A DNA stretch of 64,000 nt from Cercospora beticola (GCF_033473495.1 NC_088937.1:1674001-1738000), one strand, 5' to 3'; shown: positions 53,470 to 64,000, counted from the first letter of the stretch. Notes: generated from the sequence alone by a model not told the origin. Numbers and translations are program-made.

Positions 53470-54786
53470 TCATAATGCGCCATAGCCATCACCACGCGGA
53501 CTTCTATCCTCCAACAATGCTGCTCGCTCCTCCGGCCTAGGTAAACTGGCATCGCCATACGGGACCCATCCTCTCATCCATCCAGAAACTCTTCTCCAGT
53601 GCCAGCGGGATCCCTGCTGCTCGTCGACAACAACGACTTTCTCCTCCGTCTCGCCATATAGTAAGAATTGTACTCCCACGCTCGCATCCAGACCTAGCAC
53701 ACCAGCAGCACCCAGAAAGAAAGGAAGAGCTGCGAGTACCCACTGGGCACGATCAGAGCCCTCTTTGCCTGCCCAACCTCCCCCACCATATGTTCCGAAA
53801 TCATTCCACGCATTGGGGTTGGTGACAAGGGCAGACGAGTAGAACAAATTTCCACAAAAGGCCGCCATGAACAGATGCGGACTCAGGCCAGCGACCGACT
53901 TGCGTCGCCAATTCATGAAAAGTTGAGGTAATCGCGAGCCGAGGTATAGCAGCGTAGACATCCACGAGATAATGGTACCGGCGTTCTCCAGTGGCGTGGG
54001 CTGACTGTCATGCACATTTTGATGCACTGACGGCTTGTGTATAGGGGACGCGTGTGCCATTGCAATCAGGCAAGCAATGAACAGCATAGTCCTTGGTGAT
54101 GGCGACGGCATTGGAGAAGAGGGACCGATCCTGTGGATTGTGTTTCTGGGCGTACCGGAGCTCGATGCGAGTTTTTCTTTCTCCTCTTGCTCGCGCTGGA
54201 ACGTGGGCGTTCGGAATATGACTCTTGGTCTGGCTGGTGGTGGCTTTCTGGCATCCGTTCCTTGCTCATGGTCAGATCCATTCCTTTGAACCGGGCTCAG
54301 TGGTGACATACCTTCGATCGAGGCCTGCTCCATGCTACCACTCGTAGCACTGTCATCGTCATTTATATCCCTCCTCTTCCACATACGAAACACCGGGTGT
54401 CCGTGGCGTAACCTCTCGTACCATATCCATTGTCCGACTAAACAGAGATCGACCGCCACATAGTAAGCCCCTATGGCAACCTGCCAGCTTGCTTGATGCG
54501 TGAACAACGCTCCCAGCAAATTACTCAGATCTCCCAGACACCACTCAACTAGGAAGAAAATCGACAGACCGCTGGTACTTTGAAGCGACCAGTTCTTGTA
54601 TATTTGCGGCAGCTGGGCGAACAGCCATGCTATGATGCTAAAGATGCCGAGGAGATTCGATACAAAGGCCAAAGGCGTCGGGACGCAAGTATGGAAGGTG
54701 CTGCTGAACCGGAAAAGAAAGTCGTTCTCAGGCACGCAATGTGGCGGTAATGAAGGCTCAAGGAGCGCGGCGGCGGTCCATTGCAT
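53470..54786 (-). CDS. PQ-loop vacuolar cationic amino acid transporter-like (YPQ family)
   Basis: 438 residues, intronless. Start set at the ATG 54786; the frame extends 12 codons to a TTG. Two PQ-loop repeats: the first has IIAWLFAQLPQIYKNW (about 50-65) and the second YLGSRLPQLFMNWRRKSVAGLSP (about 278-300). Each repeat is part of a three-helix bundle, seven membrane helices in total: repeat 1 about 40-130, a cytosolic Ser/Pro/Glu loop about 135-225, repeat 2 about 225-400. The same layout occurs in yeast Ypq1/Ypq2/Rtc2 and human PQLC2, lysosomal/vacuolar exporters of cationic amino acids. The loop and the C-terminal tail (acidic, Arg-rich) are poorly conserved. The gene is convergent with RAD5, with 298 bp between stops. 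Confidence 0.9.
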   Translation of the reverse strand: MQWTAAALLEPSLPPHCVPENDFLFRFSSTFHTCVPTPLAFVSNLLGIFSIIAWLFAQLPQIYKNWSLQSTSGLSIFFLVEWCLGDLSNLLGALFTHQASWQVAIGAYYVAVDLCLVGQWIWYERLRHGHPVFRMWKRRDINDDDSATSGSMEQASIEGMSPLSPVQRNGSDHEQGTDARKPPPARPRVIFRTPTFQREQEEKEKLASSSGTPRNTIHRIGPSSPMPSPSPRTMLFIACLIAMAHASPIHKPSVHQNVHDSQPTPLENAGTIISWMSTLLYLGSRLPQLFMNWRRKSVAGLSPHLFMAAFCGNLFYSSALVTNPNAWNDFGTYGGGGWAGKEGSDRAQWVLAALPFFLGAAGVLGLDASVGVQFLLYGETEEKVVVVDEQQGSRWHWRRVSGWMRGWVPYGDASLPRPEERAALLEDRSPRGDGYGAL

Positions 54787-55724
54787 GATGCGAATCGGTC
54801 TAGCGGAATGTGCAGAATTCAATCGAGAGAGCGTGAAGCAGTTCGCTCGAGGGTATGAGTTCGTCTGAGGTGTGCAACGTGACTCGAGTTCCTGGTCTCG
54901 TGCCCGTTCACGTGCTGCTTAGTCGCAGGCAGTTATCATGAAGAGCAGGAGCAGGAGCGATCTCGGTGAGCGTGGAGCAGCTGACAGCTGTGGGAGAGGC
55001 GCGTGCTGTCTTGAGCTAGATGGTATCCTTTAGGTAACGTGCTGTGGGAGCTCTTGTGTCAAAGCGGAAAGAAGCAATACACCGAGGAATGCGATGCAGT
55101 GAAGGAGCAGTGCGTAGCAGGAAGAGAGGAAACAACGGTACAAACTGTGTCTATGGGAGGAAGTCGCGACACGGAAAGTGTAGGAGGCAATCGTACCTCT
55201 GTTGAGCGAGGACAGTCATGCGGAACGCCATGTCCTGGTGGTCGTGCGGTAGGCGCTCCACACACCGGCGCGGTGTACGGTGACAGAGTGCCCCAGGTCC
55301 TCGGAGCGGATCGTGCATTACGTGCAGCAAAAGAATACAAGAGCGGCCGCTGAGTGGACGAAGATATGGCGCCATGTCAATCTGTGTCGATAAGAACCGC
55401 CCCACGCGCAACGGCCAAGATAAGACCCCGCATGTGATCATCCGGGTCCCCTAAAATGGCATGTGCAGTCGGCCAAGCACAAGTCCAGCTTCCCATATGA
55501 TGCCTCCCCACGTCGATGAAAGAACGAGGCCTTTCGCCTGCATTCGCTTCTGATTTCGATGCTGCCGTGCGTAGGAATTCTGGTTGAAGATCGTACGCCA
55601 ACATGACGTTGCTTACTGCCAAGGATGCTACTCGCTATCGGCATTCGGACCGGGATCGCCCAGTACGCCAGATCAGAAGTCCATCGGGGAGGCCTTCACC
55701 ACGCACCGGGTCGCGGCTTCACAT
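54787..55724. other. Intergenic, 0.9 kb
   Basis: Promoter of the PQ-loop gene and 3' UTR of TDP1, both minus-strand genes. A 104-codon open frame at 55039-55353 and others have no support. Confidence 0.45.
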
Positions 55725-57812
55725 TTACTGTTGCTCAGTAAAGTACCATGGCTCACGATCCCCGTATAGGTCTCCAGGCACTCGGAATGGCAAGTCCAAC
55801 ACACTGTTGAATGCTTCCAGCGAGACCAACGCCGCTTGGTCAGGTTTCGAACCTTCTTCATCTTCACTCTCCGTCTCCGAATCGCCATTGGAATCGCGTA
55901 GTTTCGCGGCCTCTTTCCTTGCATTGAAGTTCGAAGAAGGCTGTGGGATCGGGAGGATCACGCCGCATTCCCAATTTCTGCATGTGATCTTGTTCTCGGT
56001 TCTCTCAGCTGGCAGTTGGCCCCAAGCTGACTGTGACATATTTGATGATCCGACATACACCCATGCTTGGCCCTTCGGCTGTGACGCATCGCCTGTCGAC
56101 CTGTCGTTCTCCTTTGAAGAACCTTCATCATTTGGTTTGGTGTCGAGAACACTGGGCCCACGCGCGCAGAGAATTTTATTGTGGCTCAGCAGACCAGCTC
56201 GCGTGGACTTGTAGTCCCTGAAGCATACTCGTGGAAATGTCGGCCTCTCAAAATAGGTTCGCTGCAAACATATTGTCCCTGCTGCTCCTGCCGTTGAGCT
56301 TCGCACTGTTTCTTTCGTAGGGAAGTAGATGCGGATCTTGTCCCGTACATTCGTCGTTGAGTCCGAGGTCTGAGACTTTGTCTTCTTCTTGAAGAACGCA
56401 GCGCCCGCCTGCGATCGAATTTCTCTGGCTTGAGCCAACAAGTCCACGCCTCTGGCAGCCGAGTGAAAATCTTGGAGCTGTTTGTCATTCAGCGCGCCTA
56501 TTGATGATGCCGCAAAATCGATTTCCAGATCGCTCGTCGTCACGAGCCCAAGTTCCCGCACAGCGCGACTCAATCCCAACAAGCCGGTGCGTGCAGCCTG
56601 ATCTCTGTAATGGACACCACCAACGGTGTGCACAAAAGCCATGTGCTCGGTCGCAGAGAAATCGAAATTCAAGACGCCGTCACATACGTCCTGGTCCAAG
56701 CCTTGCTTCTCTAGAAAGAACATCAATTCTTTTTGGAAGTTGGTGAATTCGGTCGCTTTGGCTTTGAAGTCGTTCGGTAATCGGGGAAGATCGATCATGA
56801 ACACAGAATTTTCCATCAAACCAGTTTCACCCCAGTCAAAGTTCAACAGGTTGGCTGTGGGGATTGCTATTCGCAGTTTGTGAGCGTGGAAACTGTGTCA
56901 AGTTAGCAAAGATGTCATCTTATCCCAGAACGCAGAGGGTCAAACGTACAGTAGCATCAGTTTGGAGTGCATGCAGTTGATGAGACCATTCATGTTGGGA
57001 AAGCAGAGCCGTAGGAAGTGCCGCATGTCACTGGCGTCCTCTCGCCAGCGATCGCGATCTTCTTGCTCTTTGGCCTGCATAACGAATATGCATTTGGTCG
57101 TCCCCCCGTTCAAGGGTGTCTTCAGCTTCGACAGAACCCATTGCACATCCCATTGGAAGGCCGACAGCACGGCTGTGCGGACAGAGAGCGGCTCCAACAC
57201 CTCTTCGATCTTGATGTCATTGTTATTACGTTCATGCCCAAATGCCCTGTTCCCATCAGTGTGAGCGATCGAGGAGCAAACGTGAAGAACTCTGGCTGCA
57301 TGGGTAACCATCCAGGAAGACACGAGCGTTATTGGGAATCTTGGTGACCATAAAGCTTACCATGTCTTCTTGACGATGCCGCGAGGGTACTGTAAAGAGC
57401 CCGCTCCATTCGAAGATGTGAAACTCGAGCCCAGGTCAGCTTTGGTAGGTAGTGGCGCTTTCATATGATTCATCGCTGCTCGTGCGGCAGCTGGTTTCCG
57501 AGCCTGTTGATCTTGCTGGATAGCGCTCGACAGCATGTTGAGGCGGGCGCCACTGGGCATGTCGATGCTCTTCTCCGTGATTTTGGGAGCCTTCCGAGAG
57601 TCACGGAGAGGAGGCGGAGATATAGATCTTGGGCGTTTGCCAGCAACTCGAGCCAAGCGTGCTGCCTCCATTGCTTTCCGGTCAAGGCCTGCAAGGCCTG
57701 CAGATGGCGGAGCTGGTGTTGGAGCGGCTGGCGCAGCTGTCTGTTGCTGTTCTGACAGCGACAGTGCGATGGCTGCTTTGAGTTGTTCATCTTCTGAATC
57801 TGTGTCTGCCAT
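55725..57812 (-). CDS. TDP1: Tyrosyl-DNA phosphodiesterase 1
   Basis: Removes trapped topoisomerase I and other adducts from 3' DNA ends in the nucleus. Exons, 5' to 3': 57361-57812, 56950-57246, 55725-56892; introns 114 and 57 nt; 638 residues. I start at MADTDSEDEQ (57812) because it opens a ubiquitin-interacting motif (DEQLKAAIALSLSEQQ). A disordered Pro/Ala/Arg linker follows (to about 130), then the phosphodiesterase domain. The first HKD-like motif, MHSKLMLL, has His244 and Lys246 and is cut by intron 2; the second, SHNKIL, has His487 and Lys489, followed by VGSSNMSQSAWG. Those residues are the known catalytic pairs of the TDP1 family. The open frame for exon 3 alone would look like a 373-residue protein with only the second motif; the two upstream exons restore the first. 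Confidence 0.95.
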
Positions 57813-58220
57813 CGTCGCTCGCACTGAGATACGCCGAATGAGTGAAGACGAAAAGAGAGAACGACACTTCCTTACTGCAGGACTGTGTACAGTCTTGAAC
57901 ATGAAATCTGCGGGCGGCGAGCACAAGTTGACAATCGAGTCAATTGGAAAGTTGTTGCAAGGAGGAACGACGCCTGGAGCTCGAGGCAACCGCGCTCCTG
58001 ACGCGGGAAGCCACTTGTGGCTGGAGGAGGCAGTGGCTGAGCGTTCGGCCCGGTCGTGACGTGCGTTCACTCGAATTGCTCATCATCACCGAGCTGAATC
58101 GTGTCGAGCCCGGAATGTTTCCAGAGCCGTTACTAAGCCGCGTTACCAGCTGCACCGACGTGCAAACATGTTGCTCCGCTCCAGCATACATATCTGCGGG
58201 AGGGCGATCGGTGATTTGAC
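57813..58220. promoter_or_regulatory. Divergent region, TDP1 / FAD monooxygenase
   Basis: About 400 bp upstream of both genes. The true start of the monooxygenase may lie in here (see that entry). Confidence 0.4.
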
Positions 58221-59768
58221 GTGAAAGCAGACAGCACCATCACAGCCACTACACGAAGACCGATCCTCATATCAGGAGCGGGTCCTGCGTCTTTGCTCCT
58301 CGCTCGATCTCTGCTGAGAAGTTCAATACCATTCCTGATCTTCGAGCGCGATCAGTCCATATCTTTCCGTGGTCAAGGCTATAGACTCAGACTTTCCTCA
58401 GAAGGCTTGGACGCCATCGAAGACGTACTCGGACCCGAGCCCCAAGGCTTTCCCAAATTTTGGGCAGCATGCTCGAAAACAGGCGGCACACGTGGCTTCG
58501 GTGCTATCAATGCCATCACAGGTTCTGATGTTGAGGACGTATGGGAGCGGCCAGCCGCTCCAGGACAGCAGCAGCCGACTAAGGAAATTCTCGCGTCCCG
58601 AGATGGCAAGGTATGTAACGTGAACAGAAATACATCATACTTGTTGGTATCTATGGCCGTGGCAACACGTCTTGTGACTCTTTTAACTCGCCCTCCATTA
58701 CGAGATGAGCGATGAGAGTTGGCATGGAGCGTTCACTTACAATTCGGTATCAGACCATTGGCATCTCCCGTGGAGAGATGCGAGCACTGTTCCTAGAAGG
58801 TTGCGAATCCCACATTAGATGGGGCCACCAAGTCACAGGATACGAGTTGACTCCAGACGGAGTCCAAGCTGTCTTCAAAGATGGCTCAAAATCCCAGGAA
58901 GGTTCCTTGCTCGTTGCCGGCGACGGCATCTATTCGAAAGTAGCCAAACAAGTATCACATGGTCGAATCAAGACATTTGACACAGGAGCCAGAGGCGTTC
59001 ACGGACAAGCTTCAACGACAGCATTTAAAGGGCTGGACGAGGGGGTCTGGCGTATTCTGGACGAAAGTCGACCTGGTGGCAGGGTGGGCGTCATCACTAA
59101 TGTTCGTCCTAACGACATGAACAATCCCGATGTCGAATTCGGATGGACGATGAATGGTCAATCTGGAGTAATCAAGCCTCCAAACGATGACTTTGCGATC
59201 ATTGGGAAACCAGCTGCCGATATCGCCCGATCGCTGACTGCGAATTGGCATCCACGGGTGAAGCCGATGTTTGATCAGATCAATGAGGACCAAGCAGCAT
59301 TCTGGAAAATCAGTAAGTCACGTAATGCCTCGAGTTGGATACAATGCTGACTTGACAGCTTGTTCGAGCCCTAGCGGTGTTCCAGAGTGGCCAAACGAGC
59401 CACGCGTCACGGTGATGGGAGATTCAGTTCACAGTATGACCCCAGCTGGTAAGTGACGACAAATTTGAGAGCACGTTCCTTTGTTCCGCAGGATTTAACG
59501 ATCTCTCAGGTGGTATCGGAGCCAACACTGCCGTGCGTGATTCAGCATTACTTGGACGACTATTGAGGGAAGCCGGCGGCTGGGCAGAGGACGTCACTGC
59601 GTCCTACGAGAAGCAAATGAGAATGTGGGTAACAGCCCCATTAATATCATCTCTCATTTGCTGACTCAATTCAGATACGCATCCGAAGCAGTGGCAATTT
59701 CTTACGGGTTAGCAACGACCGGATTGGGAATCAAAATCGACGAGGAAACCACTCCTACCGTTGGTTAG
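58221..59768 (+). CDS. FAD-dependent monooxygenase (aromatic-ring hydroxylase type), 5' end uncertain
   Basis: Flavoprotein hydroxylase using NAD(P)H and oxygen. Exons 58221-58610, 58754-59312, 59359-59448, 59510-59624 and 59675-59768; about 416 residues. Motifs: dinucleotide-binding GxGxxG-like ISGAGPASLLLARSL; the GDSVHSMTPAGGIGANTA stretch, matching the conserved GD-x-AH-x-x-x-P-x-x-G-x-G of class A hydroxylases. Class-typical ending YGLATTGLGIKID. Odd points: no ATG precedes the GAGPAS motif in frame (the frame opens at a GTG after an in-frame TGA), so a short 5' exon is missing. One candidate is the ATG at 58163 with a 36-nt intron, which is shorter than usual. Intron 1 (143 nt) is also long for this window. 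These may mean a wrong 5' model or a decaying gene. Substrate unknown. Confidence 0.75.
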
Positions 59769-60310
59769 TCAGTTCGATGTCCTGACCTGACACAGCCGCA
59801 ATGCCCATCCCGACATTGAACTTCCGACGCCATATGTGTAGACCAAAGGAGCTGAGAACAGTTGTGGAGAAAGCCTGCGCGAGTCACAGGGACGTTATGG
59901 ACCAGCCAAATTAGCTTGCATGAATGATCGCAATCCATGAGTCAGCAATAGAGACCAATATCAAGATATAGAACAACGTCGTGCCTCATCTATTCTATAT
60001 CATATTCAAGGGTATCAATGTCGAAACGCGTTCTTCTATACAGATCTGAGCTGCGATGACCGCAAATGCTGATGCCCAACCCCATTCCTAATGCATTATA
60101 TTACAACCGAAAGCCGCTGACAGAGACTGCACTCGAGTTCCTCCTTCGGAATGGAGCTGCTGGACCAAGACGTCGAGTAATCGCGGTCCTTCTCGTGGAG
60201 GCCCAAGTGCGGATGCGATCTCTCCTCTTCGTACTGCCTGAAACTGAGGGCGCGGGCCCTGCTGCTAATTCGTCTATTGTATCACTTTCGTCCTCAGCCA
60301 TAGAGAGCTC
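59769..60310. other. Convergent 3' region, 0.5 kb
   Basis: Between the monooxygenase stop and the DUF3684 gene stop. An 82-codon open frame (60066-60314) is unsupported. Confidence 0.5.
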
Positions 60311-63300
60311 CTAATTCTGTTGTGCCAGTACACTCCCTGCCAATCCCAGCATGCGTTGAAAGTAATGTGCCGCAAAGCTTTCAGTGTAGTAACTATGGTT
60401 TGAATCGTGATTGCTGACGAGATTGTGCGCCAGCTCGTGGCATAGCGTCATGTACCAGTAGGCTAAGGCTTCCACTCTGCCGTGTGGACTGCCCATACCT
60501 GCCATGTGCAATTGCATAAAGTATCTCAGGTTGCAGAAGATCGAACCATTACTGTTGAAAGCAATTGCCGATCCAGTCAAATCATGATAGACATGAATAG
60601 CTTGAGGGGACACTTGAAAGATCGTTGCCAATTCTGAGAGGATGGATACGAAAACGGCGATCGCTTCTCGGTAGGTTTGCAGGAATGTATTAGGGTCTGA
60701 GTGGGAACGATCGAGGTAGAGCTTGATGCCATTGTTGAGCTCGGCAGTATACTGGAGGTTATGACCAGGTCTGCTATCACAATAGGAGGTGGTCTCTTTG
60801 ACATCGTTGGTCTGTGGCGGGTTGAACAGGGTGGAAGAATCATATCCCCTGGTGGAATTGATGGCTCTTTGCAAATTCTCCTGAACATCGCGAGACGAGG
60901 TCGCGACCTCCGTACCTGGAGGATCGTTTCGAATCTTGTCGGCGTTTAGACCAAGTGCTTTCTGTATGTTGCTGAAGAGACCGCCGGATTTCTTGCCCAT
61001 CCCGGAGGAGCGTGGTCGTTCGAGCGGGTCATGGAATGAGCCCGGCATGGACAATGTTCTGTCCGGTGATTCCGGCTGGATATCTCTGTGGGTCATCGTC
61101 GTGCTCTTAGCAGCTGGCGCTTGTTGTGGCATCTCGAGCTGCTGTGACGGTTCATGTTGCGATTCAGCCTCCGCGACCCGACGACGCTCCTCTTCGCGCT
61201 TTTGCTTCTCGGATTCGGCGATTCGTGATTCTGCGGCCTTTTGTCGCAATATACGATCCACATTGTAGCCCTTTATCTTCAATCTACGAAGATCGCTTTC
61301 CAATATTGTTTCCAATGCAAGAAAGTCTTGCTGTCTTGGCCGCTTTAGGAGTAATGGCCCGACTGCACGACTGACTTCGTAGAGATCAGGCCGAGCCGTG
61401 ACGAACAGCGTCGCATCTCTCTTGGACTCTTGATGCAGCGCTGCAGTTTTCTTCTCAGTGTGCTGCAGCCCACGGAAACCCTTCAGTCGTCGCGTCACTT
61501 GCAGGAATTCGGTCACCTTGACAGTCATATTTGATTCAAGCCACTTTGCATCATGTCTGATCACGTCCGAGGGATGATCGTGCAAGAACAAGCGGCAACG
61601 TTCAACGAGTAGTTTCTGCAACTTCCCTCCTGGTGTCTGGTCACGCAGAGGCGCGCCCATACGCTGATCGGTCTCGACGAGTCTGCTCAGCAAAGGTGTC
61701 TCGAGGGAGCTGTAGAAAGTCTCCAAGACCTCCTCTTGCGGTGCAGCAAGAAGATTGCTTTGGAAGATCCTGTACACGGTGATGTCGTCCACAATCACAA
61801 TTTCCGCAGCTTTGGCCAGATGAACCTCCTTGAAAGTGGCTTCTTCCTCGTCGAGCTCTTCTTTCTCATCGTCGTATGTCTTGGTAGAGCGTACCAGCTT
61901 GTCAGCTAGAAGACAAGACGAGCTTTTGAGGCCCATCCATAATGCCTTGTCCTTTTTAAGGCTAGTCGCACTCTCGGCAATCTTGCGAAGTAGGCTGGCG
62001 TACTTTTCCGTGCCAAGAGTGTCGAGAAGCCTGCCCGGTTGTCGAACAAGCATCCCACCCAATTCGAACGCATTTGGTTCGTGTTTGGTACCAATCCGAA
62101 GCAGAAACGTATTGGCTTCGTGACCAAAGTCGACGTAGTCGAAAATGTCGCCGAACGTCTGCTGTCCATCACCTAGATAGCATGACCGAGGCGCAACGAA
62201 TTTTGTCTGTGCAACCTTGTCTCCACGCCTAAGATCTGAGGTAGGGACTATCGGCGCATTGCTCAACCTCTCGGCGAGATCGCCATTAGGACCGATCTCA
62301 GTGAGCCTACCCGCAAAGTATCCGAAGAGGACTTGGGCCTGTGAAGCGTTTGAGGGAGGAGTCTTAATCAGCTTGTCAGCACACTTCTCGATTGGAGGAT
62401 CCAATGCAACGCCAAAGAGAGCATGGTGCTGTTGCAGATCTTGACGCAAGATGCGGAACCCGAGAATCGATGCTTTTGGGTTGGCATACAGCTGCGATGG
62501 TCGTCCGACCATATTTGGTTTCTCGCCAGGGAGTGCCTCAACAGGCAGGAAAGCTGTTTGTATCTCCGCGACGGCAAATTTGTGGTACCCATACTGAAAT
62601 GCATTGACAATCCAGTAGTCGAGAGTATGCTTCTGCAAATCGCTGCCTACGATGGCCTTCGAAAGAATGTTGACAAGTTCAGGGACTGCCGGGTACGGTT
62701 GCAGGCCGAGCGACCTCAGGAATCTACCCTCCGCAGTCGATGGTCGATACTGCCCTGGCCATTGCAGCACCGGAAGAGCCAGGCGCCGAATCTTGTCATC
62801 CGGCTCGAAGAGCTCAGAGAGACGGTACAGTCTGCCCTTGTCACTCTGATCGCCACTGCGTGACTCTGCGGGACATGTAGGCGTCTGCTGCAAGCGTTTC
62901 ATGTCTTCTGCGGGGATGTCGTCTTTGACCGAAACAAGATATTTGATCAGATCGACGTGGCTCCATTTCGCTTCATCTGCTGCGCCGGTGGTCGATTTCG
63001 CCATCAGCCGCTCAAATACTACATTCAGCTCGACCGTTTTCCGCACACCAAGCGCGTTGAGAAACTTCTCTTTCACTCCCTGTAAACCAGTGATGGTGGG
63101 CAGGTTGTCGAAAAGCTTGACGCTTCCAAAATAGGCCTGAGGAGGTCTACGCATGCCGAGCTTCGTGGGTATAACTGTGCGAGGAATCAAGAGTTCTTGC
63201 ACGCTCTGCTTTGATGACTGTGAAAGTGCATCCCAGCCTTTCGATACGACGGGAAGGATTTGCGAAGCCACAGCTGGATTTGATGTCGGGCTGCCGTTGG

Positions 63301-64000
63301 CTCCGAATCCTCTGCCATCGCTTTCAATGATCCAACGTAGCCATGGTACGAGCTGAAGCTCATCCCAGCCAATCGATTGAAGCTGTGAAGGTGCTAGCCC
63401 CTTCGTGAATCGGAAGGGAATGGTTTGTGGAGGAGTTGGTAGATCGACGGGTATCTTCGCACTGTTGACGAAAGTGTTGACCTGGCCGAGTTGCAGCACT
63501 GGGCTGCCAGACATGCTGATCATCTCCTCGCCGAACGTCGCGACCGTGCCATCGAATAGCATCTGTACAGCGTCTGCATCCATTTCCTGCCTGGAAACTT
63601 TGGTACACGCCCATTTGATGAGCTCCGTGAGCTGCTTTTCGGTGAGCGCCTGTGCTTCCAACTCCTTCTTGATATCCCCAGTAGTGATGTCGGAAAGAAG
63701 TCCATAATCTCGCAACTTCGTCAGAAATTCGTTCGCTTTGGCCATTAATTCATCCGGAATCACCGGAATCCCCTCCACAAAGCTCAAGTCTTCCGTGGCA
63801 ACACGTACTTGTTGGCTCGGCAGGACACCACGCGTTGACAGCACATCGATACTGGATTTCTGGTTGCATGTCCAGAAGGCTTCTTCGATGTATTGTCCAA
63901 CCTTCAGAGACGGTGTTGATTCTTGAAAGTTGTACTGCTTATAGGTGTGAACTGCAGATGGCATGACCTCCGAGATATCAGCCCAAGCCACCTTTTTGCG
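60311..64000 (-). CDS. DUF3684-type protein with C-terminal HExxH motif (N-terminal part outside window)
   Basis: The frame is open to the window edge, so the 5' end lies beyond 64000; the visible part is about 1229 residues. From memory the fungal DUF3684 proteins carry an N-terminal HSP90-type (sacsin-related) ATPase domain, which would lie outside the window. The first two thirds here are a large folded region without catalytic motifs I know. A charged coiled coil follows (encoded about 61.16-61.27 kb), then a linker with phospho-like Ser/Pro. The C-terminal 180 residues form a separate domain: TFLQTYREAIAVFVSILSEL, then LCHELAHNLVSNH, then TESFAAHYF. HELAH (60425-60439) is an HExxH zinc-site signature, and the downstream Glu could be a third ligand or lie near one. 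Protease activity is speculation; the match may instead be structural. The gene is complete at its 3' end, ending LAQQN. Confidence 0.75.
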   Translation of the reverse strand, partial: RKKVAWADISEVMPSAVHTYKQYNFQESTPSLKVGQYIEEAFWTCNQKSSIDVLSTRGVLPSQQVRVATEDLSFVEGIPVIPDELMAKANEFLTKLRDYGLLSDITTGDIKKELEAQALTEKQLTELIKWACTKVSRQEMDADAVQMLFDGTVATFGEEMISMSGSPVLQLGQVNTFVNSAKIPVDLPTPPQTIPFRFTKGLAPSQLQSIGWDELQLVPWLRWIIESDGRGFGANGSPTSNPAVASQILPVVSKGWDALSQSSKQSVQELLIPRTVIPTKLGMRRPPQAYFGSVKLFDNLPTITGLQGVKEKFLNALGVRKTVELNVVFERLMAKSTTGAADEAKWSHVDLIKYLVSVKDDIPAEDMKRLQQTPTCPAESRSGDQSDKGRLYRLSELFEPDDKIRRLALPVLQWPGQYRPSTAEGRFLRSLGLQPYPAVPELVNILSKAIVGSDLQKHTLDYWIVNAFQYGYHKFAVAEIQTAFLPVEALPGEKPNMVGRPSQLYANPKASILGFRILRQDLQQHHALFGVALDPPIEKCADKLIKTPPSNASQAQVLFGYFAGRLTEIGPNGDLAERLSNAPIVPTSDLRRGDKVAQTKFVAPRSCYLGDGQQTFGDIFDYVDFGHEANTFLLRIGTKHEPNAFELGGMLVRQPGRLLDTLGTEKYASLLRKIAESATSLKKDKALWMGLKSSSCLLADKLVRSTKTYDDEKEELDEEEATFKEVHLAKAAEIVIVDDITVYRIFQSNLLAAPQEEVLETFYSSLETPLLSRLVETDQRMGAPLRDQTPGGKLQKLLVERCRLFLHDHPSDVIRHDAKWLESNMTVKVTEFLQVTRRLKGFRGLQHTEKKTAALHQESKRDATLFVTARPDLYEVSRAVGPLLLKRPRQQDFLALETILESDLRRLKIKGYNVDRILRQKAAESRIAESEKQKREEERRRVAEAESQHEPSQQLEMPQQAPAAKSTTMTHRDIQPESPDRTLSMPGSFHDPLERPRSSGMGKKSGGLFSNIQKALGLNADKIRNDPPGTEVATSSRDVQENLQRAINSTRGYDSSTLFNPPQTNDVKETTSYCDSRPGHNLQYTAELNNGIKLYLDRSHSDPNTFLQTYREAIAVFVSILSELATIFQVSPQAIHVYHDLTGSAIAFNSNGSIFCNLRYFMQLHMAGMGSPHGRVEALAYWYMTLCHELAHNLVSNHDSNHSYYTESFAAHYFQRMLGLAGSVLAQQN

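Overview
The window reads as nuclear DNA of a filamentous ascomycete (Pezizomycotina). Genes are dense and on both strands. Introns are short, mostly 46-86 nt, with GTAAGT/GTATGT-like donors and CTAAC/CTGAC-like branch sites. Several products are typical of this group: a Gpb1/SfaD-type G-protein beta subunit, a phosducin-like protein, a DUF4604 protein, a PHO80-like cyclin with a long Gln/Pro tail, a RAD5 helicase and a DUF3684 ATPase-like giant. A Dothideomycete is my guess from overall feel; the sequence alone does not prove it. Exon models were built by hand from splice sites, reading phase and remembered family conservation; no search was run. Several apparently open frames begin with GTG or TTG, so I moved their starts to the first ATG where one exists.

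Layout. 1-3.8 kb: a ubiquitin-specific-protease-like reading frame interrupted by one in-frame TAA. 5.6-7.4 kb: an unrecognised proline-rich, coiled-coil protein. 7.6-15.2 kb: Pol III subunit RPC4 (minus), divergent from a short kinesin-3, then phospholipase D with a 6-nt micro-exon. 16.0-19.5 kb: a phosducin-like protein and the G beta subunit it is known to serve, as neighbours on the minus strand. 21.4-22.7 kb: ribosomal protein S29 split into four tiny exons, divergent from a DUF4604 gene. 23.4-31.2 kb: an AMP-forming acyl-CoA ligase, two diverged paralogues of an unknown small protein, a rhomboid protease and a cytochrome P450. 31.5-38.7 kb: alternative NADH dehydrogenase, a GPI-anchored wall protein and a cyclin. 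38.7-45.5 kb: a 6.9-kb stretch with no supportable gene, rich in trinucleotide and tetranucleotide runs near the cyclin start. 45.5-49.4 kb: a small single-pass membrane protein, mitochondrial ribosomal protein uL15m and a complex I assembly factor of the NDUFAF6 type. 49.7-57.8 kb: RAD5, a PQ-loop vacuolar transporter and tyrosyl-DNA phosphodiesterase. 58.2-59.8 kb: a FAD monooxygenase. 60.3-64 kb: the C-terminal part of a DUF3684 protein that carries an HExxH motif.

These are mostly housekeeping genes rather than one pathway. The functional groupings are G-protein signalling (phosducin plus G beta), mitochondrial function (NDE, uL15m, NDUFAF6, about 18 kb span) and DNA-lesion tolerance/repair (RAD5, TDP1). 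No tRNA, rRNA, complete transposon or CRISPR array was found by eye. I did not find a clearly new system. The best leads are the HExxH-bearing DUF3684 protein, the adjacent paralogue pair at 25.3-26.7 kb, the interrupted USP frame and the extreme micro-exons.
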